Assembly: GCF_051622035.1 (NCBI RefSeq)
Contig: NC_135360.1
Coordinates: forward strand, 34,303,206 to 34,367,205
DNA length: 64,000 bases
DNA from: Arctopsyche grandis
Lineage: Eukaryota > Arthropoda > Insecta > Trichoptera > Hydropsychidae
Direction: 5' to 3'
The first letter of the stretch is position 1, and the number at the start of each line of letters is the position of its first letter. A program made the position numbers and the translations under genes. Positions 28,552-39,392 of the stretch are shown here, in pieces. The notes below the pieces were generated by a model. It was given only the letters and a program-made list of their open reading frames with translations, did not search any database and had not been told where the DNA came from.

Positions 28552-28642
28552 TATCCCTGTTATAATTAACGACTGATTGTATATCAAATGATTTTGGGAC
28601 TATCTAAGTACATACATGCATACATAGGTACATACGTATGTA

Positions 28643-30281
28643 CACTACCGTCCATATGTTTAAGACCAAAGTGTTTTTGGAGCATATTTTACACAATTTT
28701 GGACCAATTTAAGAAATATAAACTCAGTTATGTTCAAAAAATACGCATTTATTAAAATAAATAAAGATATTACAACAATTAATAAACATAAAATTATAAA
28801 AAAATAAAAACGTCAAACTGAACTTTCGTCAAAAAACCCACCCTTACTTTTAATCACTGCTGCACATAGTCTCGGCATTCTATTTATTAAATTTTGAAGT
28901 GTGATGTGAGGTATGGACTTCCAACTTTCCTGTAGATGATTCCAAAACTTATTTATGGATGTTGAGCGATGGATTCTGGTTCGTCTGTCCAATTCGTCCC
29001 ACAAAAGTTCTATTGGGTTTAAATCGGGGGATTGAGGAGGCCAGTTCATGATTTTTAAATTATTTTTTTCTTCTTCTTGTTGTAAGAAGTCCATGCATAG
29101 CTTTGATTTATGTTTTGGGTCATTATCTTGTTGGAATATAAAATCATGCCCACATAAGTTCCGGCCGCACGGCAAAACTTGTTCTTTTAAAATTTTCAAA
29201 TACCCTTCTTTTTTTAAAATTCCATTAATTTTGATTAAATTCCCAACTCCAGCTCTTGAGAAACATCCCCATATCATTATGGATCCACCACCATGCTTGA
29301 TTGTTGGCAGCACACAGTCTGGCATCATTTTTTCTTGGGGAGTGCGCCGGACGTAAACTCGTCTTTTCGAACCGAACAATTCAAACTTCGATTCATCGGA
29401 CCAAATCACTTTTGACCAATCTTCAATTGACCAATTACGATGCTGAAGAGCCCAAGCTAGTCTTTTCGCTTTATTATTTCTTCTTAATAATGGTTTTCTT
29501 ACTGCTATGCGCCCTCCCAGCTTCACTTCCATCAGCCGACGTTTAACCGTGGTGACCGATACTTTTTTGAAGGCTGTCTTTTCTATGTCAGAGGCGATTT
29601 TTGGTGCCGTTATCCTTCTATTTCGCTTGCTCAATAATATAATTTGTTGATCCAATGCTTGTGTTGTGATTCTGGGACGTCCTGATTTTGATAAATCCAT
29701 AATGTTGTTAGAATTTTGGAATTTTTTTATCGTCTGTTGTACTGCAGTCTTCGAAATATTCAGATTTTCGGCGATATATCGTTGGGTTTTTTGCTGTTTG
29801 TAAAGAGCAATAATGGCTCCTCGAGTTTCCATGGTGAGATTTTTATTTTTTCCCATATTTCTTCAAAAATTTTTGTCCTCTTTATGTATTATAAATTTTT
29901 CGCTAATACGACTTCAAAGTCTGACTGGTCAGATTAAACTGAACCAAATTCATTTAGGGTTTATTATTTTGAACTGTTTCGATGTCATATCAGCAGGATA
30001 AAATAACAAAAAAAGTTCGTAACATAAACTGCGTATAGTAGAGTTGTCGAATTGCAACATGTGTCGATTCGTCACGCGGTGTCTTTGAGCCCATTTTGAA
30101 CCCTTATATAAAAAAAACAACAAACCAATGGGATAATCCCTGCTTTTTTTTGCTCAAATTAAATCCAAGGGTGTAGGGAAACAAATGATACCCATTTCTT
30201 TGAACTATTTTACGCTAAATTATTTTAATGGACATTAGAAATCGAGTTATAGGTTTGGTCTTAAACATATGGACGGTAGTG
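28643..30281 (-). mobile_element. Full-length Tc1/mariner transposon, DD38E type
   Basis: 1639 bp with a 28-bp perfect terminal inverted repeat beginning CACTACCGTCCATATG, flanked by TA on both sides (28641-28642 and 30282-30283). It carries one uninterrupted transposase gene. Perfect termini and an open frame indicate recent activity. Confidence 0.93.
28813..29856 (-). CDS. Tc1-family transposase (DD38E)
   Basis: 347 residues, start to stop unbroken. It performs cut-and-paste transposition into TA sites. The N-terminal paired-like HTH region (ETRGAIIALYKQQKTQRYIA, then ISKTAVQQTIKKF) is followed by a GRPR-like hook (GRPRITT). The catalytic Asp is in IWSDESKF, the second Asp in QQDNDPKH and the Glu in NPIELLWDEL. 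Thirty-eight residues separate the second Asp and the Glu, because of a QEEEKNN-type insertion. Classical Tc1 has 34; DD38E spacing is known for the Intruder branch. All catalytic residues are present. Confidence 0.93.
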   Translation of the reverse strand: MGKNKNLTMETRGAIIALYKQQKTQRYIAENLNISKTAVQQTIKKFQNSNNIMDLSKSGRPRITTQALDQQIILLSKRNRRITAPKIASDIEKTAFKKVSVTTVKRRLMEVKLGGRIAVRKPLLRRNNKAKRLAWALQHRNWSIEDWSKVIWSDESKFELFGSKRRVYVRRTPQEKMMPDCVLPTIKHGGGSIMIWGCFSRAGVGNLIKINGILKKEGYLKILKEQVLPCGRNLCGHDFIFQQDNDPKHKSKLCMDFLQQEEEKNNLKIMNWPPQSPDLNPIELLWDELDRRTRIHRSTSINKFWNHLQESWKSIPHITLQNLINRMPRLCAAVIKSKGGFFDESSV

Positions 30282-30283
30282 TA

Positions 30284-30766
30284 TGTATGTATGTATGTCG
30301 GTGATGAAAATGCCACATTCGTAATTTTGTACGTATATTTAAGTTTGATGTGGACGATTTGTAAACGCAGTGATCAGACAGCTCAGCGAGCCAATCGAAA
30401 ATATTGGACTTTTAAATATGCAAGCTTTCTATGTATGTATATGTACATACATATTACGTCGATAGCTAGAATAAAAAGTTGACTTACAATGTGCACAATG
30501 CAGTCTCGAAATGTATCCGAAAGATGCATAATCTTATGCTATTACTAACCGCTGTGTGTGAGCGATTTCAAGTACTTCTTTTAAGAAAGTAGTGAAAAAT
30601 AATAACATCTTTTTAACTATAAATGCATACGAAGATTTGATTTATTATTGTTTGGTTAATCTATAAATGAATAAATGAAATATGTTTCCATCCTTTTGGC
30701 ATTAAGATTTGAGCTAAGTGGCACACAATGGGAAAACTTTTGGGTAAATCATGCTTTCACATATCT
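30284..30766. other. Intergenic, no gene recognised
   Basis: AT-rich flank with CATATGTA microsatellite. Confidence 0.35.
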
Positions 30767-31115
30767 ACTTTAGTATGCAATCTACCTTCTCGTTTTTACT
30801 TTAATGTGCGGTCTCAGTTCTCGCGTGTGACAATAAGACTGAATCATACCGACCCTAACAACCTAATCTTAAAATAATAGGGTCAACCCTAACTTAACTT
30901 AACCTGACCCTTAAATAAATAGGTGTTGGCTGCTAAGATATGTTATATGAAGAAATAAAACTTAAAAAAAAAAGATATCAACACCTATTTATGTAAGGGT
31001 CAAGTTAGGTTAGGTTAAGTTAAGGTTGGCCCTATAAAAATCAAAAATTATAATAAACAGGTCGTTGCTACGATACAAATAAATAAATAAAAATAGTCGC
31101 ATTGCATACTAAAGT
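30767..31115. mobile_element. MITE-like inverted repeat with TTAGG-like motifs
   Basis: Outer arms ACTTTAGTATGCAAT (30767-30781) and its exact reverse complement (31101-31115). Inner arms of about 50 bp: GGGTCAACCCTAACTTAACT around 30880-30930 and its inverse around 30980-31035, containing AAGTTAGGTTAGG. A relative of the inner motif is at 41500-41550. No coding capacity; target duplication not seen. Confidence 0.6.
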
Positions 31116-32699
31116 GGCACCAATCATTTACTATAGAGAGATTGAGTGAAGCGAGTATAATGCAGTGATACGTCCAGTGCATTTTGCACAAGGGGTTGCA
31201 CTTTCTCCAATCGTATCGTATGCATTGTGTATATGTACAATAATTAATTTTAACAGTTTCCGTTCAATCAATATCCATTTTATATAGTTGGATATGTATT
31301 TCCCTATTGCACGATCGATCACATTGTATATGTATATGTATGTATGCACATAAAACTGAATAACTTGTGTAAGTACATCCATATACATATGTACAGATGT
31401 GTAGCGTGATTATATGTATTATGATTATTATACGACCTGGTGCTCCGTATTGGATTTTTATCAATACTTTATAACTCTATATTATAAAATTGCTGTCTGA
31501 TACATTCCTAGTCATTGCTAGAGTTAAAACTTTAGCAAATATTTACCAATAAAATATTTGTCATACTTATTGATATTAATCTATAACGATTCATTAAACG
31601 TTTAGAATTAATATTATAAAAATACATATATGTAAATGAATGTGTTTGCATTATTATTATATTTATTATTATATACATATATGTATGTCGAAACGTAACA
31701 TTTGTTTTTTCGCTTTTGAAACCGACAATTTTTTATCGATTGTCACTTTTGTATCGCATGTTTCATCAAATATTGTTTTAAAGAGTAAACATAAATAAAA
31801 TCACACCATTATAAATATTTTATTGAATTTACACGTTACTGCAGTATGTACAATTTATTTTGTATTTTTTCAATATTATTATTATTATATAAGTGTTTTT
31901 GTATATATGTATATTATTGTCATTATACGTTTTTATTTTTGCAACCGTCGTCGTCGTCGCCGCGCTTGTGAACACATTTAGTTTGTAATATTGTAATTAT
32001 TTTTAATTTTTAAAACATAAAAGATTATTTATTGAGTCTAATGGTTGTGAAAATGATTGCATCGATATTCTAATTACAATTTTTTTGTTAGATATTTATT
32101 TAATTTGTATCTAATCGATGATCAATTGATTGCTGCGCGCTGCGTATATTACATAGGATGCACATTCTTCGCATTTTCTTTAAATATTGTACTTATGCTT
32201 TATTTATTATTGCTTGTAATTTATATATTAATTGTGTACATATATAAAATTATGTTCGTTCTTCGAGCAACACCCTCGATACACAGTTTAAACTCATAAT
32301 GTGTAACAATTTATTAATAAATAAATAAAATTGATTGAATACATATATTTTGATATTTTCAATCAACACTTCCGAATCCAATAGATTTGACTGCTCCACA
32401 TGTGTAGAAATCTACCTTATTTAAGTGAACAAACAGATATATGTATCAGTAACAGTGTCAGTTTTTTATATGCATTCATATATTTTTTATATTCATTCAT
32501 TGTTATATGTTTTGTAAGTCGATTCACAAGACCATGCAGGTTACGATGTGATGTTACAATCATACAGCTAGTATGATTGTAAAATTTCGATGCGTTTCTT
32601 TGGATGAGCCCCATCCTCGTGATTGATTGCAGGTTTAAAGACAAATATTCTTCTAAATACATTAGACGCACTGATACCACTGATGCACTAACTAAGTCA
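31116..32699. other. Gene-desert DNA
   Basis: AT-rich with ATT and CATATGTA microsatellites and a CGTCGTCGTCG run near 31948. No gene recognised. Confidence 0.35.
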
Positions 32700-33375
32700 A
32701 TTTACTAATGTTGGAAGCAAAATAATTGGACTCGAGATGAACAGAGCGAAAGCAAAGATTATGATAGTGGATGGACTCGTGAGGACGGATGCTCTTATCT
32801 GATCTTGGGTTTGTGCACGAGTTCATTTATCACAGGTCAATCCTATCAGATGACTGAAGGTGAGATAGGCGTAATGTCGAAGCTGAGTAAAATTTGGAAG
32901 GATCCAGGCTTCACCATGTCTACGAAAATGCGTCTGGTCCGAGTTTTGGTCTTTCCGAAGTATACGAAGTGGAGACATGGACGGTACGAGCTCGAGAAGG
33001 GCAGGGAATAGACGCGTTAGAGATTTGGTGAAGGAGAAGGGGATGTTTAGAATCCCCTGGACAGCAAGAAGAATCGATGCTTCGATCTTGCAAGAGATGA
33101 GGGTTGATGATGGGCTATCTTCCGTATGTTTTAGGCGTATCCTCCAGTTCTTTGGACGCATCGCGAGGTTATACCAGGACAGTCTGGAAAAATTGGTCGT
33201 TCTGGGAAGCGTTGAGGGAAACATGAAAAGAGGATGAACTCCAACAAGATGGATTGACCAGGTCAGGAGTACCATTGGGAAAACGGTTGTCGAAAACTGC
33301 GAGCTTTGGAGTGTCGAGAGTGTCAAGTTTATGGATATTACAAGACAGGAAAGTCACGACCCTCAGACATGATGA
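32700..33375 (+). pseudogene. Decayed LINE reverse-transcriptase tail
   Basis: Broken frames on the plus strand resemble the C-terminal part of RTE-like LINEs: FRIPWTARRIDASILQEM, then RRILQFFGRIARLYQDSLEK and PTRWIDQVRSTIGKTV. Stops and frameshifts separate the blocks (for example after GNMKRG at 33237). Much more decayed than the full-length LINE at 35150-38160. Confidence 0.65.
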
Positions 33376-35147
33376 AAGCGAAGACTAGTGTTGGTCAGAA
33401 ACATTCAATCTCCACAATTAGCTATTTGCAGTGGTTTAACACTTAATCCACGTTTTTCACTAAATACGACGAAAGAAATGGAATTAAAATATTTTGAACT
33501 AAAGTATGTAATGAATGTGTGTAAGTTGGTATCTGCTTTTGCAGCTAGAACTACTAGTACCCATTTTTTTTTTTAAATTTAAATTTAAATTCCTCGTTTG
33601 TGAGTTAATACTATCAGTAACGTTACGTTGTAATGTACCGTTAAAGATTCTTTTGCGAATCTCTAACTTGAAAAAGGGTCCAGTACCCAATCTTCTTCTC
33701 CACGTGCCATGTCTAACTAAATTTCCCATTCGTACTTTATCAATGGCTGCTCAGAATCAGCTTCGGTGCTGTGTACCCAATTGGCCATGGCTATTTTAAG
33801 AATATTTTCAAATCGTTAAATTCAGAATTAAGAGTCTCATCTAACTTCTAACAGTCTAGTCTAACAATAGTTGAGTAAGTAAGTCTTTGTCATGTTTTTA
33901 AATTAGGAAATTGGCTGAATTCCCCTCACGTACAAAATCAGTTAGGCCATGAACACAAAAATAACTCTTTTTGTTTCCATAAAATTTAATTCATCTATAT
34001 ATGTATGTATGTGTTAGGCAGTCTCTCATTTTTGGAATCAATCAAGGTAACTCGTAATGCACCATCTTTGTTTTTGAAAATCTCCAGCACTGACTCCTAT
34101 TCGATCTTCTCACTGACTCCTATTCGATCAATTTCAATACAAAACTGTCCAAATAACCTCTCATTCAAGTGATTATGATTTTGTTGATTGCTTGAATCAC
34201 ATAATGTGCCTAACGACCTACATATGTAATCATCCACTCAGATTTTTGGCGAGGAAGTGTTGACAATGAATGATACAGTGTACATACATAGGATAGCTAA
34301 TACACTCAGCAACGAATCTTTTAAATAAGCCAGAAACCACCTGCAACACTCTATCGTAGCTGTAACAACATTAGTAGCAAATGACAAGATATTATTGTGA
34401 AAAAATCAAATCACTATGACTTAATTAGCTCTTTATAACATATGTATGTATATTATACATACAACAGATGAAATGATAAAACAAGGCCGAAAGGTTTTTC
34501 ATGATTTTCCTAGTTTATCTTCTTTCTTACATAACTACTGCATATTTTATAGGTACATAAGGGTTTCTGGACTCGAATTGAACCGGACCTACATAAACCC
34601 GGGTTTTAAAATCGAGTACAATAATTCCATTGATAACTGGCTGACTTTTTGTTATTAATCCACAAGAATAGTTGAAATATGATTTTTCTAAGTAGAATTT
34701 TATTTAATTATCATATAAAGACAATTTAATATATTATCCCTATAAATTCAATTCAGATTCGTGTAAATACGAGTAAATAATAGTAGCGAGTTTTTAGCTC
34801 GCAATTTTACCGATTTAAAATTCAGCACACTTCCAATTAACTCTTTTATACAAAAATAGCCCGGCTATAGCTTCCAATATTCATTTTGAACAGGAAATTG
34901 ACATATTTTGTAACATTTACCGAACAACACCAAGATATAGAAAAATCGAGCGATTTATAAAACACATATATCTCCGAATTTCGAGCCAATCAACATTTTT
35001 TATTACCAGATTCGTGTTCACTGGGCATAGATCTATAAGAAAAGTCATATCTCGTCTCTGAACCAAAAAAAAACGTCGTCATTTGTCGAACAGTGTAACT
35101 AACAATTTGGCGGGCCGCACAAAAATTCAGTTTGCCCAAGCCTATAT
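33376..35147. other. Gene-desert DNA
   Basis: AT-rich. A 9-mer-rich stretch AAATTTAAATTTAAATTC occurs at 33574-33592. 34080-34140 has a near duplicate CTGACTCCTATTCGATC. No gene recognised. Confidence 0.35.
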
Positions 35148-38100
35148 ATATATCATCATCATCATCATCATTTACAGCCATTCGCCATCCACTGCTGGAT
35201 GAAGGCCTCTCCAACACGCTTCCACTCGTCTCTGTTTTGCGCAACACTCATCCATCTCATTCCGCACATTTTCCTAATTTCGTTCACCCATCTTCCTTGC
35301 GGTCTTCCTTTTACTCTTTTGCCTTCTCTCGGGTACCATTCAAGCACTTCTTTTGTCCACCTTTCGTCCATCCTCCTAGCTACGTGACCCGCCCATTGCC
35401 ATTTCAATCTCTTCACTCTATCCACTATGTCCACTACCCTTGTCATATTTCTCACCCACGTGTTCCGCTTCCTGTCTTTCCTCGTTATGCCAAGCATACA
35501 GCGTTCCATACTTCTTTGAGTGCATTGGATTTTATTTTGCATCTTGGCGTTCAGTGTCCAAGTTTCACATCCATACGTCATCACTGGCAAAACGCATTGA
35601 TCAAAGATCCTTTTCTTCAGGCAGAGTGGCATTTTTGATTTAAAAACAGCATTCATCCGTCCAAATGCACTCCACCCCAATTTCATACGTCTCTTTATCT
35701 CTTCATTTTTACTACCAGACATGTCAATTATTTGACCTAAATATAAATAATTATTTACTACTTCTACTGGTTTATCATCTAAGGGGATGCTATCAGGCAT
35801 GCAATAACTATTGAACATTAGTTTAGTCTTATCTACGTTAATTTTTAATCCTACTTTTCTACTTTCCCTGTCCAGCTGTGTTAGTCTGATAAGTAGGTCA
35901 GCTGAATCACGAGCTACTAAAACTATATCGTCTGCGAACCGAAGGTGACTCAAAAAGCGACCATTGATGCTTACTCCGGCTGTATCCCAATCCAATTTCC
36001 TGAAAACTCCCTCAAGCACCGCATTGAATAACTTGGGCGAGATTGTATCTCCTTGTCTTACTCCTTTTCCTATGCTAAATCTATCTGTACCTGAAAAAAT
36101 TTTAACTGAAGCTGTGGCATTCTTATATATTGTAGCTAACAGTCCCACATAGGGTTCCGGCACTCCCTGTGTTTTTAGAGCGTTAAGTACTGCATTATGA
36201 CTAACTGTATCGAAGGCTTTCTCATAATCGACGAAACCTAGGCACAGTGGCCGTTGATATTCGTTGGCGCGCTCGATTAGTTCGCCAACTACTTGGAGGT
36301 GGTCCATTGTGCTGAAATTTGCCCTAAACCCTGCCTGCTCTATAGGTTGGTTCTCGTCGAGGATATTCTTCAGCCTTTCTGTAATAACCTTCGTGAAGAG
36401 CTTGTAGACCGCTGAAAGTAGACTAATGGGTCGGTAGTTCTTGATATCGCTTTTGTCGCCTTTTTTGTGTATTAAAATGATAGTTGCGTTATTCCATCCT
36501 TCTGGTATAGCTTGGTTCTGGATGCATTTGCTGAAAAGCCTAGCTAAGATATTAATTAGGGGGGGGCCGCCACATTTTAGTAAGTCGATGGGAATATTAT
36601 CTTCCCCTGGGGTTTTACCATTCTTTGCAGTTTTTAGCGCGGCCTCTACTTCGCTAGGCAATACTGCAGGAACCCTTTGGCCGTGTGTCGAATCCAGAGT
36701 GGGGAATTGGCCGTTGTCGTTCTCGTATAGTTTTGCATAGAACGTGTAAACTCTGTCTATGATTTCTTCTCTATTCCTAATTATTACTCCGCTCTCTGAT
36801 CTGATTGCGATCATTTGGTTTTTGCCTAAGAAAAGATCCTGTTTGCACTTTTTCAGGCTACGGTTATTCTTAATGGTATTTTCTATTAGCTTGCTGTTAA
36901 AATCCCTGACATCCCTGACTATTCTCTTCTTAATTTCCTTATTTACTAGATTGTATTCTTGCTTATTATTATCCCTATCTAAATTCCTTTTATGCTTAAT
37001 TAGGTTTTTTGTTTCCGCTGAAATTTTGCTTAATTTAATCTGTTTCCTGAATCCACCTAATTTCTTACCTGTTGAGGTTAGAACCGAACTAATTACAGTG
37101 TTCAATTCCTCGATGTCTGCTTCTGGGTTTAATTTCCCGTATCGATTTCCAAGTTCGAGTTCGAATTCCTTTTTCCTAGACCTTAGTTGAGCGAAATCTG
37201 GAGAGTTACTGCATCCTTTTATTAATTTCCTACGTTCGCAATTTATATTAATGGCCATCTTGGCACGGACTAATCTGTGATCGCTGCCTATATCTACTTT
37301 ACTTAAAACACTAACGTCTTTAACGGAGTGCAGGGCATTTGTTAGGATGAAATCGATCTCGTTTCTGTCTCCTTTAGGACTCTCCCAAGTCCACTTATTG
37401 TTGGTGTTTTTCCTGAAAAATGAATTAGTGATGAAGAGCCTGTTGTGTTCTGCGAATTCTATGAGGCGATCGCCTCTGTCGTTTCTTTGGCCGGTACCAA
37501 AATTGCCTACTGCTCTTTCTGTGTTTGCCTTTTGTCCTATTTTTGCGTTAAAGTCGCCCATGATTATTTTAAAGTGGTGGCGGCTATTATCGTATGCGCC
37601 CTGTAGTTTTTCGTAGAAGTCTTCTATTTCCTCGTCTGGGTGGCTAGATGTGGGGGCGTACACTTGGAAGATTTGACAAGTGTACCTGCTCGAGATTCTT
37701 AATACTACATAGCATATACGTTCCGATATGTCGTTTATTTCTATAATATTTCTTTCTATTCTCTTATTGATAAGAAACCCTACTCCTCCTATTCTACCAT
37801 TTGGTAGCCCTCTCCAGTAGAGACAGTTACCACTTTTTAGGATTATTTGGTTTTCCTGTTTTCGTCTTACTTCGCTAAGTCCTACTAAATCCCATTTGAT
37901 ACTTTCTAGTTCATTCTCTAATGCAAGCACACTTCCTTCACTCGATAACGTTCTTACATTGTACGTGGCTAAATACAGGTTTCTATTAGCTAAGCTATCA
38001 TCCATCGTCACTCTTACCTTGTTGGAGGTTTGGATATTATTTTTCTCGCATTTATCCAAGATGTGTTGAGAAAAAGGCGGTACTTGAGAGAGATTTCCAT

Positions 38101-38160
38101 TCAAGGAGTGAGTTCTTACCGCCATAAACTCTTCTCTGTGGTCAGCTTTGACATATAGTC
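35148..38160 (-). mobile_element. Full-length RTE-type LINE
   Basis: About 3 kb on the minus strand, with one 985-residue open frame and a TGA-repeat 3' tail (35154-35170 on the plus strand read as ATC repeats) that also supplies the stop codon. The exact 5' end is uncertain, close after 38125. 5'-truncated relatives are at 19334 and, more distantly, 32700. No interruption is seen, so it may be recent. Confidence 0.85.
35168..38125 (-). CDS. Endonuclease-reverse transcriptase of an RTE-type LINE
   Basis: 985 residues, uninterrupted. An apurinic-like endonuclease occupies about residues 50-280, with LATYNVRTL, GLSEVRR, IMGDFNAKIG and SDHRLV carrying the catalytic Asn, Glu, Asp and His. A linker leads to reverse transcriptase at about 480-790: IHKKGDKSDIKNYRPISLLS, motif A VDYEKAFDTV, motif B GVRQGDTISP, motif C LRFADDIVLV. 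The C-terminal tail has GHVARRMDERWTKEVLEWYP and GRPQGRW. It nicks the target and copies its RNA at the break. All key residues are visible. The clade is inferred from the domain set, single ORF and tail. Plus-strand frames over this region are shadows. Confidence 0.9.
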   Translation of the reverse strand: MAVRTHSLNGNLSQVPPFSQHILDKCEKNNIQTSNKVRVTMDDSLANRNLYLATYNVRTLSSEGSVLALENELESIKWDLVGLSEVRRKQENQIILKSGNCLYWRGLPNGRIGGVGFLINKRIERNIIEINDISERICYVVLRISSRYTCQIFQVYAPTSSHPDEEIEDFYEKLQGAYDNSRHHFKIIMGDFNAKIGQKANTERAVGNFGTGQRNDRGDRLIEFAEHNRLFITNSFFRKNTNNKWTWESPKGDRNEIDFILTNALHSVKDVSVLSKVDIGSDHRLVRAKMAININCERRKLIKGCSNSPDFAQLRSRKKEFELELGNRYGKLNPEADIEELNTVISSVLTSTGKKLGGFRKQIKLSKISAETKNLIKHKRNLDRDNNKQEYNLVNKEIKKRIVRDVRDFNSKLIENTIKNNRSLKKCKQDLFLGKNQMIAIRSESGVIIRNREEIIDRVYTFYAKLYENDNGQFPTLDSTHGQRVPAVLPSEVEAALKTAKNGKTPGEDNIPIDLLKCGGPPLINILARLFSKCIQNQAIPEGWNNATIILIHKKGDKSDIKNYRPISLLSAVYKLFTKVITERLKNILDENQPIEQAGFRANFSTMDHLQVVGELIERANEYQRPLCLGFVDYEKAFDTVSHNAVLNALKTQGVPEPYVGLLATIYKNATASVKIFSGTDRFSIGKGVRQGDTISPKLFNAVLEGVFRKLDWDTAGVSINGRFLSHLRFADDIVLVARDSADLLIRLTQLDRESRKVGLKINVDKTKLMFNSYCMPDSIPLDDKPVEVVNNYLYLGQIIDMSGSKNEEIKRRMKLGWSAFGRMNAVFKSKMPLCLKKRIFDQCVLPVMTYGCETWTLNAKMQNKIQCTQRSMERCMLGITRKDRKRNTWVRNMTRVVDIVDRVKRLKWQWAGHVARRMDERWTKEVLEWYPREGKRVKGRPQGRWVNEIRKMCGMRWMSVAQNRDEWKRVGEAFIQQWMANGCK

Positions 38161-38830
38161 ATCCTAGGTATCACTTGGATCACTTATGAGTTATTACATG
38201 CCATTTAACAGGGTTACTTTGTAAGTGAAAGTAGTTAGTTATGATAATAATAGATTAGCAATTGTTATACTACTTTTTTACAGATCTTTATCGTGAGACG
38301 CCTCTTTGGAGACAACGGATTTATATATGTGAGTGCGGTTTGCAATTTAATATTTTAATAATAACTTTAGTAAAGTATATAAAATTACACGAATTACTTT
38401 AATATAATTTAAATATGAAAAAGAACTGATAGACAGTTGGGAAACACCGTTTCTGTTTGCTATTATTCTATTAAGTAAAGTTCGTTAAAGATTTTTGGCT
38501 GGAAGCAATTATGTGGAAGATTTATTGCTTCTGTGGGACCGACTTGGCTGGCGAAGGACCCTTTTTTTGTATTCAGGTAGGGAGATGTATCTCGTTTGAC
38601 ACCGATTTGACACAAAAATTAGCACAAAATTTTTCGAAATAACTGATATAAAACCGCTTTTTACGACCGATTTGCTGTTTATTTTTACACTTAAATTATA
38701 CTAGGATGCAATTAGTAAAATAAGTGATTAGATGGTTAAGTTAAATTTCGTGCAATAGCCGGGTTTAAGCGAGTAATAGCGGGAGGAACGCAGAAGCACG
38801 TCCTCCTCACATGACACGAAAGACCGAACT

Positions 38831-38831
<1 letters not shown>
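38161..38831. other. Gene-desert DNA beside the LINE
   Basis: Could include part of the LINE 5' UTR. GCGAGTAATAGCGGGAGG at 38769 is locally GC-rich. No gene seen. Confidence 0.3.

Positions 38832-38890
<59 letters not shown>
38832..38890. repeat. TA dinucleotide microsatellite
   Basis: About 28 TA units without interruption, followed by TATTATTG; adjoins the 3' end of a SINE and may have grown from its tail. Confidence 0.9.
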
Positions 38891-38894
<4 letters not shown>

Positions 38895-38896
<2 letters not shown>

Positions 38897-39392
38897 ACAA
38901 ATCAATATACACTCGCCATTACAGATTTGCTCCAATGCGACGGGTGTACGTTAACGAAATACAGAATACATAAACAATCAGAAATCAGAAATACAGTAAT
39001 ACATACATATACAATCAGAATATATAGCATATAACAATTAATCAGAAATAATAATCATAGAGACATCTATGGATTATTTTTAGATTTTTTTTGGTATACA
39101 ATTTTTATACATATAATAAATACGAAATTATAGAGATGTCTATAGATTTCAGATTACTGTGTATAATTATTACAAATTATACACAGGCAGATTTTGTGAC
39201 AACAGGATTAGATAATACCAATTTTCAGGAACCGATTCAGCAATGATCAGATAAAATTGGCAAACTCTGATATAGAAACGATCGATTTGGAGTCACAAAA
39301 CCCCCAAATCTAACCAGCAGTGGCGAGGACACGAACCTTTGACCTCAGTGGTGCTAAATATATACGCTACCACTAAGCCAAACTGCTGGCTA
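38895..39392 (-). mobile_element. tRNA-derived SINE, copy 2
   Basis: The minus strand begins CCAGCAGTTTGGCTTAGTGG. The A box TGGCTTAGTGG (39370-39380) and B box GGTTCGTGTCC (39327-39337) are spaced as in a tRNA gene, so an internal pol III promoter is likely. The body of about 400 bp includes CGATCGTTTCTATATCAG. The 3' end has GAGCAAATCTGTAATGGCGA. A diverged copy is at 22157-22470. The long body is unusual for a simple SINE. Confidence 0.65.

Noticed and set aside
30990-31030. Telomeric TTAGG array
   Set aside because: Only two imperfect TTAGG units, inside an inverted repeat; too short for telomere or interstitial telomeric sequence.
35132-37616. Several plus-strand frames of 60-170 codons
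   Set aside because: They are antisense shadows of the RTE-type LINE gene on the minus strand.
39327-39380. A genuine tRNA gene
   Set aside because: A and B boxes are present, but the cloverleaf ends do not pair convincingly and the sequence runs into a repeat body shared with another locus, so it is a SINE head.
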